Source: Bin55 sp965203735 (GTDB lineage: Bacteria > Pseudomonadota > Gammaproteobacteria > Pseudomonadales > Azotimanducaceae). Taken from it: DNA of 64,000 nt. Positions 37,364 through 45,222 of the stretch are shown one piece after another. The notes under the pieces are model-generated. The model was given only the letters and a program-made list of their open reading frames with translations, did not search any database and was not told the DNA's origin. The stretch lies in the NCBI GenBank assembly GCA_965203735.1, contig OZ241909.1:558001-622000 (forward strand). The letters are read 5' to 3'. Made by a program: the position numbers and the translations under genes. How positions within the stretch are numbered: the first letter of the stretch is position 1; every line of letters begins with the position of its first letter.

Positions 37364-37716
37364 CAGCGAATGCGAATGTAGCCCTCGTCTCTCTTGCTTG
37401 ACAGACGATGAGATCAGCTATGAAGGGAGAATTTGACCAGTGAGCTAATTGCGAATCTCCCCAATCCAATTCAAAATCTTCAGGATGGTGTGCGAGAAAT
37501 ATGGAATATGATTCTCGATTTCGCAGCAAAACCTTGGTTGGCTAATTCACGGACGGAAGAAAGTCTGTGAACTTGGTGGGTAATCGTGGATAATTTCTCA
37601 TCGATGGTCGAAAAATTCAATGAACCTGGTTCGAACCAACACGAGCAGTGTCCATAACAGTGGTACTAGTACCAACCCCGGGAATTTCACTTCTTAAGTA
37701 ATACTGTCTCCAGATT
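37364..37716. other. Intergenic gap before the membrane-protein array
   Basis: No gene is recognisable. The sequence is AT-rich with several short direct repeats of AATTTC/TTCGA character, none convincing as an operator. No hairpin-plus-T-run terminator stands out after the transporter gene. The first array gene starts at 37717 with no visible ribosome-binding site. Confidence 0.4.
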
Positions 37717-38310
37717 TTGAGTAAGAAGAAGGAAACCGTAGGCAATCCTTATCGTGCGCCCACTTCGGACTTGGACGACGGATTCACCGACTCTCAGGGA
37801 TGGTCTAGCTTTGAAGTCAGAAACGCGAAGAAATATGTTCGTTGTATTTACTTGGGTAGTTTATCTGCAATATATGCGTCAATAATAGTGATCGGCTTAG
37901 TCGATGTCTTGCTACCTGGGTCGGAGGGCAGCATGGGTGCAAAAGCTTTCCTCGCATTTCTTGCCTTGCCGATAGTACTACTTCTCAGCATACCACTTTC
38001 GGTACTATATGTTGACTACAAGAAAAGCAGAAGTACTGTAAAAAAATTTGTTACTTCAAAACTAGATGAATTAGAAAGATGGTACAATAAGCCAATTATC
38101 CACACATTTGGAATTTGGATTGGTAGCGGCATAATCTTGATAGTTGATGTGTGGGATCTCAATCCATTGGAAATCGACTTCAGGTTACTTGCCGCGAATA
38201 GTGTTGCATTACTTGCTTTTCCGCTCTTCATGCCAATAGTTTATTTCATGGTGAAGTCTACATTGCAACGAGCAAGAAGATTGCTCGATCAAATGTCACA
38301 GGAGCTTTGA
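37717..38310 (+). CDS. Four-helix membrane protein of the NPYxxP-WLEQM family, member 1
   Basis: 197 residues starting at TTG (37717). Residues 10-12 NPY begin the family motif NPYRAPTSDL. A charged region and four hydrophobic segments follow (about 43-65, 80-103, 130-148, 165-185), with a basic-acidic cytoplasmic-looking loop between helices 2 and 3 and the C-terminal RARRLLDQM. Four related genes follow on the same strand. NPYxxP near the N-terminus is common in small inner-membrane proteins of gammaproteobacteria. I recognise no named family. No ATG precedes the TTG in frame. Confidence 0.75.
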   Translation: MSKKKETVGNPYRAPTSDLDDGFTDSQGWSSFEVRNAKKYVRCIYLGSLSAIYASIIVIGLVDVLLPGSEGSMGAKAFLAFLALPIVLLLSIPLSVLYVDYKKSRSTVKKFVTSKLDELERWYNKPIIHTFGIWIGSGIILIVDVWDLNPLEIDFRLLAANSVALLAFPLFMPIVYFMVKSTLQRARRLLDQMSQEL

Positions 38311-38578
38311 AGAAGGTGAATGTGTTGGCGAAGGCAATTATCGGAATGAAGAAGTGCTTGTGATCAAGATCTCTAAGTATTCTCGTAACAAAGATCTGCG
38401 CAAGTCGTGGGAATCCCAAAATCCCTGATTGTGTCTTCCAACCGAAATTATCCACAAGTCTCACCGTTCCGATTGACCGTACAAAGGAAAGAGCGGTTCA
38501 GCGAGTTCTATACTTGTAGAACTGAATTCACTGCTGCTGTGCAAGCGCAGGATGACAGTATCGTAATGGACAGTCACT

Positions 38579-38884
38579 TTGTCTGAACACAACGAGAAAT
38601 CCGATAATCCCTACCACGTGCCCTCTTCGGCTTTGGCCGAGCGCATCGAAAATTTCGAGCAATGGTCTGTCCTCGCAATCAAGTGTGCCGAAAAGAGTAG
38701 CCGTTGTGCTTGGTTCGGTCTCATTAACGCTTTTTGCGGTTACATATTCGCAGTTTCCGCGCTGGATGTATTACTAGTTCAGTATTTTGGATAAACAGTC
38801 GAAACCAGATCGTTCGGTTCAATATTGATTGTTTATGTATTGGTTATGATTTTGGGATTCCTGTGTTGCTCGCAAGTAGTAGGA
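38579..38884 (+). pseudogene. Four-helix membrane protein family, member 2 (nonsense mutation and truncation)
   Basis: The family start is intact from TTG 38579: NPYHVPSSAL, then KCAEKSSRCAWFG and the first helix. An in-frame TAA at 38792 stops the protein after 71 residues. The same frame continues past it with a hydrophobic segment (SILIVYVLVMILGFLCCSQVV) that aligns with helix 2 of members 4 and 5. Similarity ends at about 38884; the charged loop and helices 3-4 are absent, and IS-type sequence begins within about 50 bases. It looks like a family member killed by a nonsense mutation and cut off at the IS. Confidence 0.7.
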
Positions 38885-38931
38885 ATTAAAACCGAGTGTT
38901 TTAGTATAGATTCCACAAGGAGCGAACCCAC

Positions 38932-39225
38932 ATGTCGAAACGAATTCAAATGAGTGCGGAGGAGCGCGGGGAGCTGGTTCTGCGGCTGCTTCGCAAGGAG
39001 GCCACGGCGGCCGAGCTGGCGCAGGAGGCTTCGATCTCGGAGCCCACGCTGTACCAATGGAAGGACGCCTTTCTGCGGGCCGGATTCGCCGGTCTGAATG
39101 GGCGATCCGACCGCGACTCCGAGCGTCGTCGTCACGCTCGGGAGCTTGCCGAGCGCGACCAGGTGATCGGCGAGATGACCGTGGCGCTGCGGGTGCTTAA
39201 AAAAAACTTGGGCGTCTCCGAGTGA
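38932..39225 (+). CDS. IS3-family transposase OrfA-like protein
   Basis: 97 residues: an N-terminal helix-turn-helix (AAELAQEASISEPTLYQWKDAF) and a C-terminal leucine-zipper-like helix ending LRVLKKNLGVSE, as in OrfA of IS3-type elements. OrfA binds the element ends and regulates OrfAB. AAGGAG lies 7 bases upstream of the ATG. Only a stub of orfB follows. Confidence 0.75.
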   Translation: MSKRIQMSAEERGELVLRLLRKEATAAELAQEASISEPTLYQWKDAFLRAGFAGLNGRSDRDSERRRHARELAERDQVIGEMTVALRVLKKNLGVSE

Positions 39226-39263
39226 CCGAGGAACTGCGCAAGCTGGTGCGTTGCAATACCTGA
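38932..39263 (+). mobile_element. Truncated IS3-type insertion sequence (orfA complete, orfB cut off)
   Basis: Base composition jumps to clearly GC-rich here. A complete orfA (38932-39225) is followed by an orfB frame starting at GTG 39222, in the -1 frame and overlapping the orfA stop. An A8 run at 39199-39206 is the kind of slippery site used for -1 frameshifting in IS3 elements. orfB keeps only about 10 plausible codons (VTEELRKLVR) before the sequence changes back to that of the neighbourhood and a stop appears at 39261. The element cannot move by itself. I could not define its terminal inverted repeats. Confidence 0.7.
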
Positions 39264-39325
39264 GACTGAGGCAACTAGCGAAGTTGAGACGTTTGTGTGT
39301 AATCAATAGATTTTGATGATCGAAC

Positions 39326-39886
39326 ATGGATAAACAAATAGAACACCCGAGAAACGTATATCGTGCACCGTCTTCGAATTTGAGCATCAAATCAAGAGGA
39401 AAGACTGAATGGTCTAGGTCAGCTTTACGCTGTGCCGAGAAATATTCACAATGTATGTGGTTTGCCCAAGTTCTCGCGGCTTGCGCGTTTGTATTCATCA
39501 AGATTGCAGTGGATTCTCTCGTGCTAGGTTGGCAAAAGGGGGTTATGGAAGGTGCGGCAGTTCCGGCGTCTGTAATTTGTCTGGTAATACTCGCGTTGGG
39601 CGTTCCCATAGTTCGGTATTCCATTTATTATCAAAGACGAAAGATCTCCATTGAGACATTTGTTGAAAAGTACCAAAAGGAAATACGAAGACCCTTAGTT
39701 TTGCGCTTCCTCACAACTAGCTTGGTGATGTCCATATTTTTGCTGATGTTCTTGAGTGAAGACCCATCGGGTTTCGCGATGACTCTAATCTCCTATTGCG
39801 TTGCTCTGCCCATCGCGTACGCCGTAACAAATGCCACTTCCAAAAGAGCGGCAGTATGGCTTGAACAAATGCTGAAAACCTCTTAG
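39326..39886 (+). CDS. Four-helix membrane protein of the NPYxxP-WLEQM family, member 3
   Basis: 186 residues, the only member with an ATG start (39326). The motif reads NVYRAPSSNL (Val for Pro). RCAEKYSQCMWF and the first helix follow, then helix 2, the loop QRRKISIETFVEKYQKEIRRP, two more helices and the C-terminal RAAVWLEQM. It is the first gene after the IS remnant. Function unknown; the loop and tail are the parts best shared with members 4 and 5. Confidence 0.75.
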   Translation: MDKQIEHPRNVYRAPSSNLSIKSRGKTEWSRSALRCAEKYSQCMWFAQVLAACAFVFIKIAVDSLVLGWQKGVMEGAAVPASVICLVILALGVPIVRYSIYYQRRKISIETFVEKYQKEIRRPLVLRFLTTSLVMSIFLLMFLSEDPSGFAMTLISYCVALPIAYAVTNATSKRAAVWLEQMLKTS

Positions 39887-40395
39887 TCAGAGAGTTGCAA
39901 TGGCTACAGGGACGACCGCATCTGGAATGGGTCTAGGACTTGTTTGTCACGACCCTTGCGCGTTCGAACTCGGAGATCGATAACGTGAGGGATTAGCGGA
40001 GAATACATTCCGATGAGTTCTGCAAGGCAAGGGACAAACACATAAGAGAGATAGTCCTATCGACTCAGACTGCATCATCTCGCTTGCCACTCACGAATAA
40101 CGCGCTTTTCCATGACTGAGATTTGCTTGACCGGGCGCAAGCAGATTTGAGAGTCACCGATTCTTGACAGTGATTCTACTAACAGCTAAGTCTTGAGCTT
40201 TCTTTGAGAAGGGAGAGGCGCATGCCGGTAGAGTCATCGGTAGCTCTACGGTGGTCCAACGTTCCAAGGATCTAAACCTAGTGGTGGATTGGCAACGTTT
40301 AGAATGGATGGCCGACGAAATGGCACCTTCTGTGACCCTATACCACCACGACTAACGACGTCAACAGCAAGTAGTAGTTGGTGGTTTTATTGCAA
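39887..40395. other. Long intergenic region with a hairpin just before member 4
   Basis: No gene is supported on either strand. An inverted repeat, ACCACCA (40342-40348) with TGGTGGT (40379-40385), extended by partial pairing of CGACTA with TAGTAG, is followed by TTTAT and ends 10 bases before the GTG start of member 4. It could be a terminator or could mask initiation. The rest shows no clear promoter. Confidence 0.4.
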
Positions 40396-41001
40396 GTGAA
40401 TCCGGCCGAATCGAAAGAAAAAACCGAAAACCCCTATGTTTCACCTTCATCGAACTTGATTGATGAGTCCGATGTATGTCGGGAGTGGGATGAATTCACA
40501 ATCAAATGTGCTGAGAACTTTTGCCGCTGTCTGGTTTTTGGACGTATTTTGGCACTTTCTAGCTTTGCTTTCGTTAAGTTCGCAGTAGATACGGCACTGC
40601 ACGGATGGGAAGAGTTAATTCAAACTAGTCCAGCGTCGCTCACACTCACAGTTGTTTGTCCGATGGTACTCATTGCGATTGTCCCCGGCGTCAAATTGTA
40701 TGTCTACTATCGGAGACGAACTAATACCCTAAGAGATTTTATTGAAGATAAAGCAAAGGAACTGCGGAGTCTCTTCAATCAACCATGGGCTACAACAATG
40801 CTTATGTTGTTGACTTGTCTCATGCTTATAGTGCCTCAGGACTTGATACGGGACCTATGGGACCCCGAAGTAACATGGCCTACCGTGAGAAGTTTGTCAC
40901 TCCTCGTAATTCCATTGGTGTTACCGATCTCATATTTCATAGTTAGAGCTGCCCAACAGAAGGCACGGTACTGGCTCGAGCGGATGTCTGAGGAGACATG
41001 A
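40396..41001 (+). CDS. Four-helix membrane protein of the NPYxxP-WLEQM family, member 4
   Basis: 201 residues from GTG 40396, chosen because NPAESKEKTENPY then aligns with the start of member 5; the in-frame TTG at 40378 adds six residues with no counterpart. The motif is NPYVSPSSNL. IKCAENFCRC, four helices, the loop YYRRRTNTLRDFIEDKAKEL and the tail KARYWLERM follow. A hairpin precedes the start. It is closest to member 5 by eye. Confidence 0.75.
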   Translation: MNPAESKEKTENPYVSPSSNLIDESDVCREWDEFTIKCAENFCRCLVFGRILALSSFAFVKFAVDTALHGWEELIQTSPASLTLTVVCPMVLIAIVPGVKLYVYYRRRTNTLRDFIEDKAKELRSLFNQPWATTMLMLLTCLMLIVPQDLIRDLWDPEVTWPTVRSLSLLVIPLVLPISYFIVRAAQQKARYWLERMSEET

Positions 41002-41302
41002 GTGCCGCCGCGGCGGTACCCGATTTGTTGACAGAGACCCACTAGGATTCGTTATAAACCGGGTTTCACAAAGCGACAACGACAGGCAAGTGGATTGTCT
41101 GTCCGGGAACTAGTGTGTGGAAGGGTGTATTCAAATCGCTGGCGCAGACCTTAGATTTCTGGAGACGTACAAACTACAGGAAATCGATGATGTTGCTGGG
41201 TGGGGTAGAGTGGATGGTCCCGAAGCTGCTACTCATCGAGGATGTGGATTCGAAATCTTCGCGAGGCCGAATTCACTTTTCACACTCATCTGATCTGGGT
41301 AA
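41002..41302. other. Intergenic region between members 4 and 5
   Basis: About 300 bases without a supported gene. A short stretch at about 41200-41245 (TAGAGTGGATGG and what follows) resembles TAGAATGGATGG in the gap before member 4, perhaps a shared relic of duplication. No terminator or ribosome-binding site is evident before the TTG at 41303. Confidence 0.35.
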
Positions 41303-41929
41303 TTGAACTTGGCCGAACCGAAAGGAAAGACTGACAATCCTTATGCCGCGCCCTCATCTGACTTGTTCGACGAGTCCGACATGTGGTTTGCGTTCGGCAT
41401 TCACTCAGCCGAAAACTACTGGCGTTGTGTGGTATACGGCCGTGTTTTGGCTATGTGTACTTTCATATTCGGGAAGGTAATGCTGGACGCAATACTCTCG
41501 AGTTGGCAAGCGGCAATTCTTGATGGTGTAATAACACGCGTAGCATTGGTGTCTTGTCTTGCATTGCTTGTTCTAGTTATTCCGATCGCTAAAGTCTGTG
41601 TCTATTTCCAGAGACGAAATCTGACGGTCACAGAATTTGTTGAGAAGAGGAAAAAGGAACTAAGGAAATTCTTTAACCGCCCGCTCGTCTACTCAATTGT
41701 GATGATGTTAAATTACATGATTATTTTTCTCTCGGATGATATAACAAAGTCCGTGTGGGATTATTATCATGCATGGCCCGCTGTGAGGACTTTGTCGCTG
41801 CTAGCGATCCCAGTGTTATTGCCAATCGCATACTTCGCGGTGAGGGAGACAACGCATCGAGCGGAAAACTGGCTCGAACAGATGTCAAAGAAATCGGATA
41901 AAGTTAGTGACCAATCATTGAAGGAGTGA
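41303..41929 (+). CDS. Four-helix membrane protein of the NPYxxP-WLEQM family, member 5
   Basis: 208 residues from TTG 41303. NPYAAPSSDLFDESD, HSAENYWRCVVYGRVLA and a first helix are followed by helix 2, the loop FQRRNLTVTEFVEKRKKEL, helices 3 and 4 (LLAIPVLLPIAYF) and RAENWLEQM with a short extra polar tail. No ATG lies upstream in frame. It is the last gene of the array, convergent with hipA, whose stop is 66 bases away. Confidence 0.75.
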   Translation: MNLAEPKGKTDNPYAAPSSDLFDESDMWFAFGIHSAENYWRCVVYGRVLAMCTFIFGKVMLDAILSSWQAAILDGVITRVALVSCLALLVLVIPIAKVCVYFQRRNLTVTEFVEKRKKELRKFFNRPLVYSIVMMLNYMIIFLSDDITKSVWDYYHAWPAVRTLSLLAIPVLLPIAYFAVRETTHRAENWLEQMSKKSDKVSDQSLKE

Positions 41930-41995
41930 GCCCAACAAGCTTCCCAATTTTGATCCTTCACGCTCTCTTGTGACGTCTCGGTGTGTTCCGAAGCA

Positions 41996-43255
41996 TTAGG
42001 AGCTTGAATCGAAGGCGTTCTGTTTCTTCGTAGTGTATCGAACCAACTCTCTCACTGGTTCGTTGGGAACTTCGTAATCTTGAAACAGTTGCACCAAATG
42101 ACCAATTGCATCCCTCACCTGTTCCAGTGTAGATAAGGCGTCGCGTCTCGAAATCGACGCCCGTTTGGCGACTTCTAACACATCGCTGCGCAAGATATCC
42201 GTTCTTTGACCATTGACTCCGATGGCATGTTTCCTTCCCATTCCTAAATTCCAGGAAATGTCGAAAGCAGGCGTACAAGACCATTCTCCGGATGCTGAGC
42301 GCAGAAATGCGAAGTTGCGGAGATTGTCATCCCGATTGCCGGACAGGATGTTGAAAACCATTTGCCTGTACAGAAACAACTTGTGAGAGTAGTTATGGGT
42401 CAGAAAATCAGATAACTTGAGGAGATCCGAGTATTCGATTGACGAGTTTCTGCAATCCTCGTTCAACAAGCTTGAGGCACTCTGAACAAATACGCGTTGA
42501 CCTCGACTCGTTCTGTCGAAACGACGGGTTAAGAAGTGACAAACCCCGGGGTCGCTAGGAACCAGTCTCACTCCAGTCATGTGGATGCCAGCCTTTTTGG
42601 CTGTCAGGGCGTAGACGTACTCGATAGTTCCATCCCATCGAGCTGCTGGACTCCGGTTTACAGAAAACTTGATGATCCAGTGGGAGAATCCGTTTGGTAG
42701 AGTTGCGGACCCTTCGATTGCTTGTTTTCCATCGTATCCGATAAGTAGTTTGGGCTTTCCGCCCGCTGCGGGCGTGCCATTGGCCGCAAGATATCGACTG
42801 ACATTGGATTCCGATCCGCTGTATAGGCTAGATATGGCAGCAGCCGCCTGTTCGATATCTAGCTCGGCCTGAGAATTTGCATGGGGTGCTTGGGGATGCG
42901 AAGGCTCATACGAAAGTGCTCCCATGCCTCTGTCTCCAATACAGGCGAGTCGTGTTAAAGGTGTAATGGTGTTTGCCGGTATGCCACATTGCTGAAGGTA
43001 GCGATCCAACACGAACATCCCCCAACCGTCTGGCAACGAGTCGTGAAACACGCCGTGTAGTCCTCCAAACGGCGAGAGTGGTGCGGGCTGGGGCTTGGTG
43101 ATTTTCTCGAGTAGTAATGGGGACGGATTGATGCCGAGATCAAGGAAGTCAGAACTGAATTCAAACCAGGCACGGTGATCGTGCCACACAAGTGTTCCCA
43201 TTTGGACAGGATCGTGATCCCTTGTACCGTGGAACAGGACGTTGAGGCGATTCAC
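41996..43255 (-). CDS. hipA: HipA-family toxin kinase
   Basis: HipA phosphorylates a translation target (glutamyl-tRNA synthetase in E. coli) and causes growth arrest until HipB binds it. The 419-residue protein has the N-terminal couple_hipA region (GVFHDSLPDGWGM) and the Gly-rich loop AAGGKPKL. The catalytic loop is NRDDNLRNF with Asp309 at the catalytic position, and the metal-binding Asp332 lies in AFDISWN. The usual His of DxHxxN is Asn311. The gene follows hipB by 17 bases. Kinase residues are otherwise intact. Confidence 0.9.
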   Translation of the reverse strand: MNRLNVLFHGTRDHDPVQMGTLVWHDHRAWFEFSSDFLDLGINPSPLLLEKITKPQPAPLSPFGGLHGVFHDSLPDGWGMFVLDRYLQQCGIPANTITPLTRLACIGDRGMGALSYEPSHPQAPHANSQAELDIEQAAAAISSLYSGSESNVSRYLAANGTPAAGGKPKLLIGYDGKQAIEGSATLPNGFSHWIIKFSVNRSPAARWDGTIEYVYALTAKKAGIHMTGVRLVPSDPGVCHFLTRRFDRTSRGQRVFVQSASSLLNEDCRNSSIEYSDLLKLSDFLTHNYSHKLFLYRQMVFNILSGNRDDNLRNFAFLRSASGEWSCTPAFDISWNLGMGRKHAIGVNGQRTDILRSDVLEVAKRASISRRDALSTLEQVRDAIGHLVQLFQDYEVPNEPVRELVRYTTKKQNAFDSSS

Positions 43256-43272
43256 AGTTCGTAACTTGTGGT

Positions 43273-43545
43273 TTAGGTTAGGTCATCCAATGTATGGATG
43301 CTCTTGTGTGTAAGACTGTCCAAGGCTTGTAAGTCTCCATAGGAACCCCATAGAACGAGGAATTGACGAAGCGAGATTTCTCCGGTGTCCTCGAAACGCC
43401 TAATGGTTGCTTCCGGAACTCCAGTTCGAAGACTCGCCTTTTGCCGGCTATGCTTGAGTGTTCGCCGTGTGTCTTTCAGCACTTGCGCCAACCGTTGTTG
43501 CACGTCGTAAGGCGTTTGGATATTTGACATTAAGTTATCAGACAT
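43273..43545 (-). CDS. hipB: HipB-like HTH antitoxin
   Basis: About 90 residues with an Xre-type helix-turn-helix (SRQKASLRTGVPEATIRRFEDTGE), the fold of HipB, which represses its own operon and blocks HipA. Two starts are possible: ATG at 43545 and ATG at 43530 (MSNIQTPYD). Neither has a good ribosome-binding site. TTATCA repeats over and upstream of the start suggest operator sites. Confidence 0.85.
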   Translation of the reverse strand: MSDNLMSNIQTPYDVQQRLAQVLKDTRRTLKHSRQKASLRTGVPEATIRRFEDTGEISLRQFLVLWGSYGDLQALDSLTHKSIHTLDDLT

Positions 43546-43576
43546 AGCAATTATCAAGTTAAAATTGTCATTATCA
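43535..43576. promoter_or_regulatory. Repeated TTATCA boxes at the hipBA promoter
   Basis: TTATCA occurs at 43535-43540, 43551-43556 and 43571-43576 in the same orientation (TGATAA on the hipBA strand), spaced 16 and 20 bases. The first lies between the two possible hipB start codons. Regular spacing near the start of an autoregulated HTH gene suggests operator half-sites; this is inference. Confidence 0.4.
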
Positions 43577-43916
43577 TATCAAAGAAGTACTGATATTGAG
43601 CACTCCAAGCCTAGTGAAAGGGCTTCAAAAACCGCTCTACTTAACGATGGAGTACTCGAATCGGTGTCTTTTTCGTAAATCTTCTTGATCTTCGGCCTTG
43701 AATTCTCTAAGATAGTCCCCACCATATTTGGGACGGATCTGAAGGGGGTCTTCAATACAACAATCAATACGTTAGCACTTTCTGGATTTATCTAGTTCTA
43801 CATTCACCGATTAGGTGCACTAGCACGAGTTTTCTCACGGTTATCAAGGAGGCATATCAAATCTAGCTCATCAAATTTTCTTTACTTTACCGTAACTTAC
43901 TACAGGAGGCTACTCC
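43577..43916. other. Gap between hipB and the ARPP-1-like gene
   Basis: AT-rich. A 62-codon open frame on the minus strand (43767-43579) has no family or start signal. The right end holds the ribosome-binding site of the next gene (AGGAGG, 43904-43909, 7 bases before the ATG), the best in the area; a promoter for it is likely in the AT-rich stretch 43850-43900. Confidence 0.4.
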
Positions 43917-44945
43917 ATGAGCGCGACTTCTAGTATTCTTTCCGCGTTGCAGTTGGGTGAACCCACAAGCTGCAACAACCTTTCCCTGGTCCCCTTGCTC
44001 AGCGATGTGCAAACGGATCCCACATATATCACGCTCGAGAAGGGTTTGGCTTCCTCGACTGTCGAAGTCGAAGAGTTGGACAATGGTGCGAGCGTCTCTG
44101 ATGTCCTGTTCCGCAACCTCTCGGACAATCATGTTCTCCTGTTTGAAGGGGAAGAGCTTCTTGGTGCGATGCAAAATCGCATTTTGAACGTGTCGATTCT
44201 CGTGTCGCCCAAGACCAAGCAAATACTTCCCGTTTCTTGCGTTGAAGCAGGTCGTTGGCACCACGAGGAACGCGACCCTAGCAAGCAGAAGTTTTCTGTG
44301 GCTAATCGAGTGCATTACGCAAGAGGACGAGCTCTCGAAAACAGGGCGGTGTCCATGAATCTTCATAGCTCTCGAGAGTATCGAGGCAACCAGGGAAGAA
44401 CGTGGTCTGAAATCGACGAGAAATCTGCACGACTCAACGTCTCTTCTGAATCTTCGGCGGCAGATGCCATGTACGTCTCAACTCGTACGAAGATTGACAA
44501 TTTCGTCGAGTCGTTCAAGCATGTACCCGACCAGATCGGTTCAATCTTCGTCTTGGATGGACTGGTCTCGGGCCTTGAGCTGTACTCTAGCCAAGATACC
44601 CACGCGCAAATGCTTCCGCGCTTGGTCCGGAGCTATGCTCTCGACGCCATTGATTCCAGTGTCTCGAAGGCTGAATCGAAGTCTGATCCGAAGAAAGCAA
44701 CTTCACTCGGTCGCTCCAAGACAGCTGCTGAAGAGTTTCTTGCTCGAATTAGCAACTCCTGGACCAAGCGGTTCAAGGGAGTGTGTTTGGGAGAGAACAT
44801 TCGGTTCACGGATGAAAGACTCACGGGTAGTGCATTGGAACATGAAGATCGAGTACTTCATCTGAGCGCGTTCGCCCTGTCCGAGGATGAGGATGAAACT
44901 CCAATCACAAATCGCCACCGACGTCCGCGACAGCGAGTCGTGTAG
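43917..44945 (+). CDS. ARPP-1/DUF6569-family protein
   Basis: 342 residues. The conserved start LGEPTSCNNLSLVPL, YITLEKGLASSTVEVEEL, the core LLFEGEELLGAMQNRILNVSILV and LPVSCVEAGRW are, from memory, the signature of the ARPP-1 domain family (DUF6569). No activity is known to me; it has been linked by gene context to ADP-ribosylglycohydrolases and phosphatases. No export signal is visible. The C-terminus ends in a basic RHRRPRQR tail. It has a strong Shine-Dalgarno, and a terminator hairpin 22 bases after the stop makes it a single-gene unit. Confidence 0.72.
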   Translation: MSATSSILSALQLGEPTSCNNLSLVPLLSDVQTDPTYITLEKGLASSTVEVEELDNGASVSDVLFRNLSDNHVLLFEGEELLGAMQNRILNVSILVSPKTKQILPVSCVEAGRWHHEERDPSKQKFSVANRVHYARGRALENRAVSMNLHSSREYRGNQGRTWSEIDEKSARLNVSSESSAADAMYVSTRTKIDNFVESFKHVPDQIGSIFVLDGLVSGLELYSSQDTHAQMLPRLVRSYALDAIDSSVSKAESKSDPKKATSLGRSKTAAEEFLARISNSWTKRFKGVCLGENIRFTDERLTGSALEHEDRVLHLSAFALSEDEDETPITNRHRRPRQRVV

Positions 44946-44967
44946 GGGTTAACAAGAACTGGAAGGG

Positions 44968-44996
44968 GATCGGCTCAAGAGTCTCTTGAGCCGATC
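44968..44996 (+). terminator. Intrinsic terminator after the ARPP-1-like gene
   Basis: A perfect 13-bp stem, GATCGGCTCAAGA / TCTTGAGCCGATC, with a 3-base loop (GTC), followed by TTGCTTGCTTT. It lies 22 bases after the stop codon. Confidence 0.85.
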
Positions 44997-45106
44997 TTGC
45001 TTGCTTTAGAACTTGATGCACGCGAATCTGCATGACTTCCAAATTCATGACCAAGAAGAGTACTTGCCTTGCCGTTCTTGTGATAAAGTACGCCTAGACA
45101 TTGTGC

Positions 45107-45189
45107 GTCCGGCACACCTTATGAAACCAAGGAGAATTCAAATGAACAATACCAACTGACAGCCTAGGATTTGAGGTGGTGCGCCGGAC
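45107..45189 (+). promoter_or_regulatory. Leader region: five-codon micro-ORF with ideal ribosome-binding site inside an inverted repeat
   Basis: AAGGAG (45129-45134) lies 7 bases before ATG 45142, which opens a micro-ORF reading MNNTN and then TGA (ends 45159). It is enclosed by GTCCGGCACACC (45107-45118) and GGTGGTGCGCCGGAC (45175-45189), near-complementary arms. An extended -10-like TGTGATAAA lies at 45080-45088. The next gene (ABC-2/M1-like) begins 34 bases after the right arm. A leader peptide with attenuation, or an independent small RNA, would fit; neither is proven. Confidence 0.4.
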
Positions 45190-45222
45190 TTCTTCACTCC
45201 TAATGTAACGAGAGCGACGAAG

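Noticed and set aside
38833..39624. 263-codon minus-strand open frame across the IS remnant and array member 3
   Set aside because: It is antisense to the IS orfA and to a family-supported gene; the long frame results from GC-rich sequence, not from coding.
37364..41995. CRISPR-like repeat-spacer arrangement in the gaps of the membrane-protein array
   Set aside because: The gaps share only short, irregular similarity; no repeat of constant length and spacing exists.
43579..43767. 62-codon minus-strand frame between hipB and the ARPP-1-like gene
   Set aside because: No ribosome-binding site or recognisable fold; lies in AT-rich promoter-like sequence.
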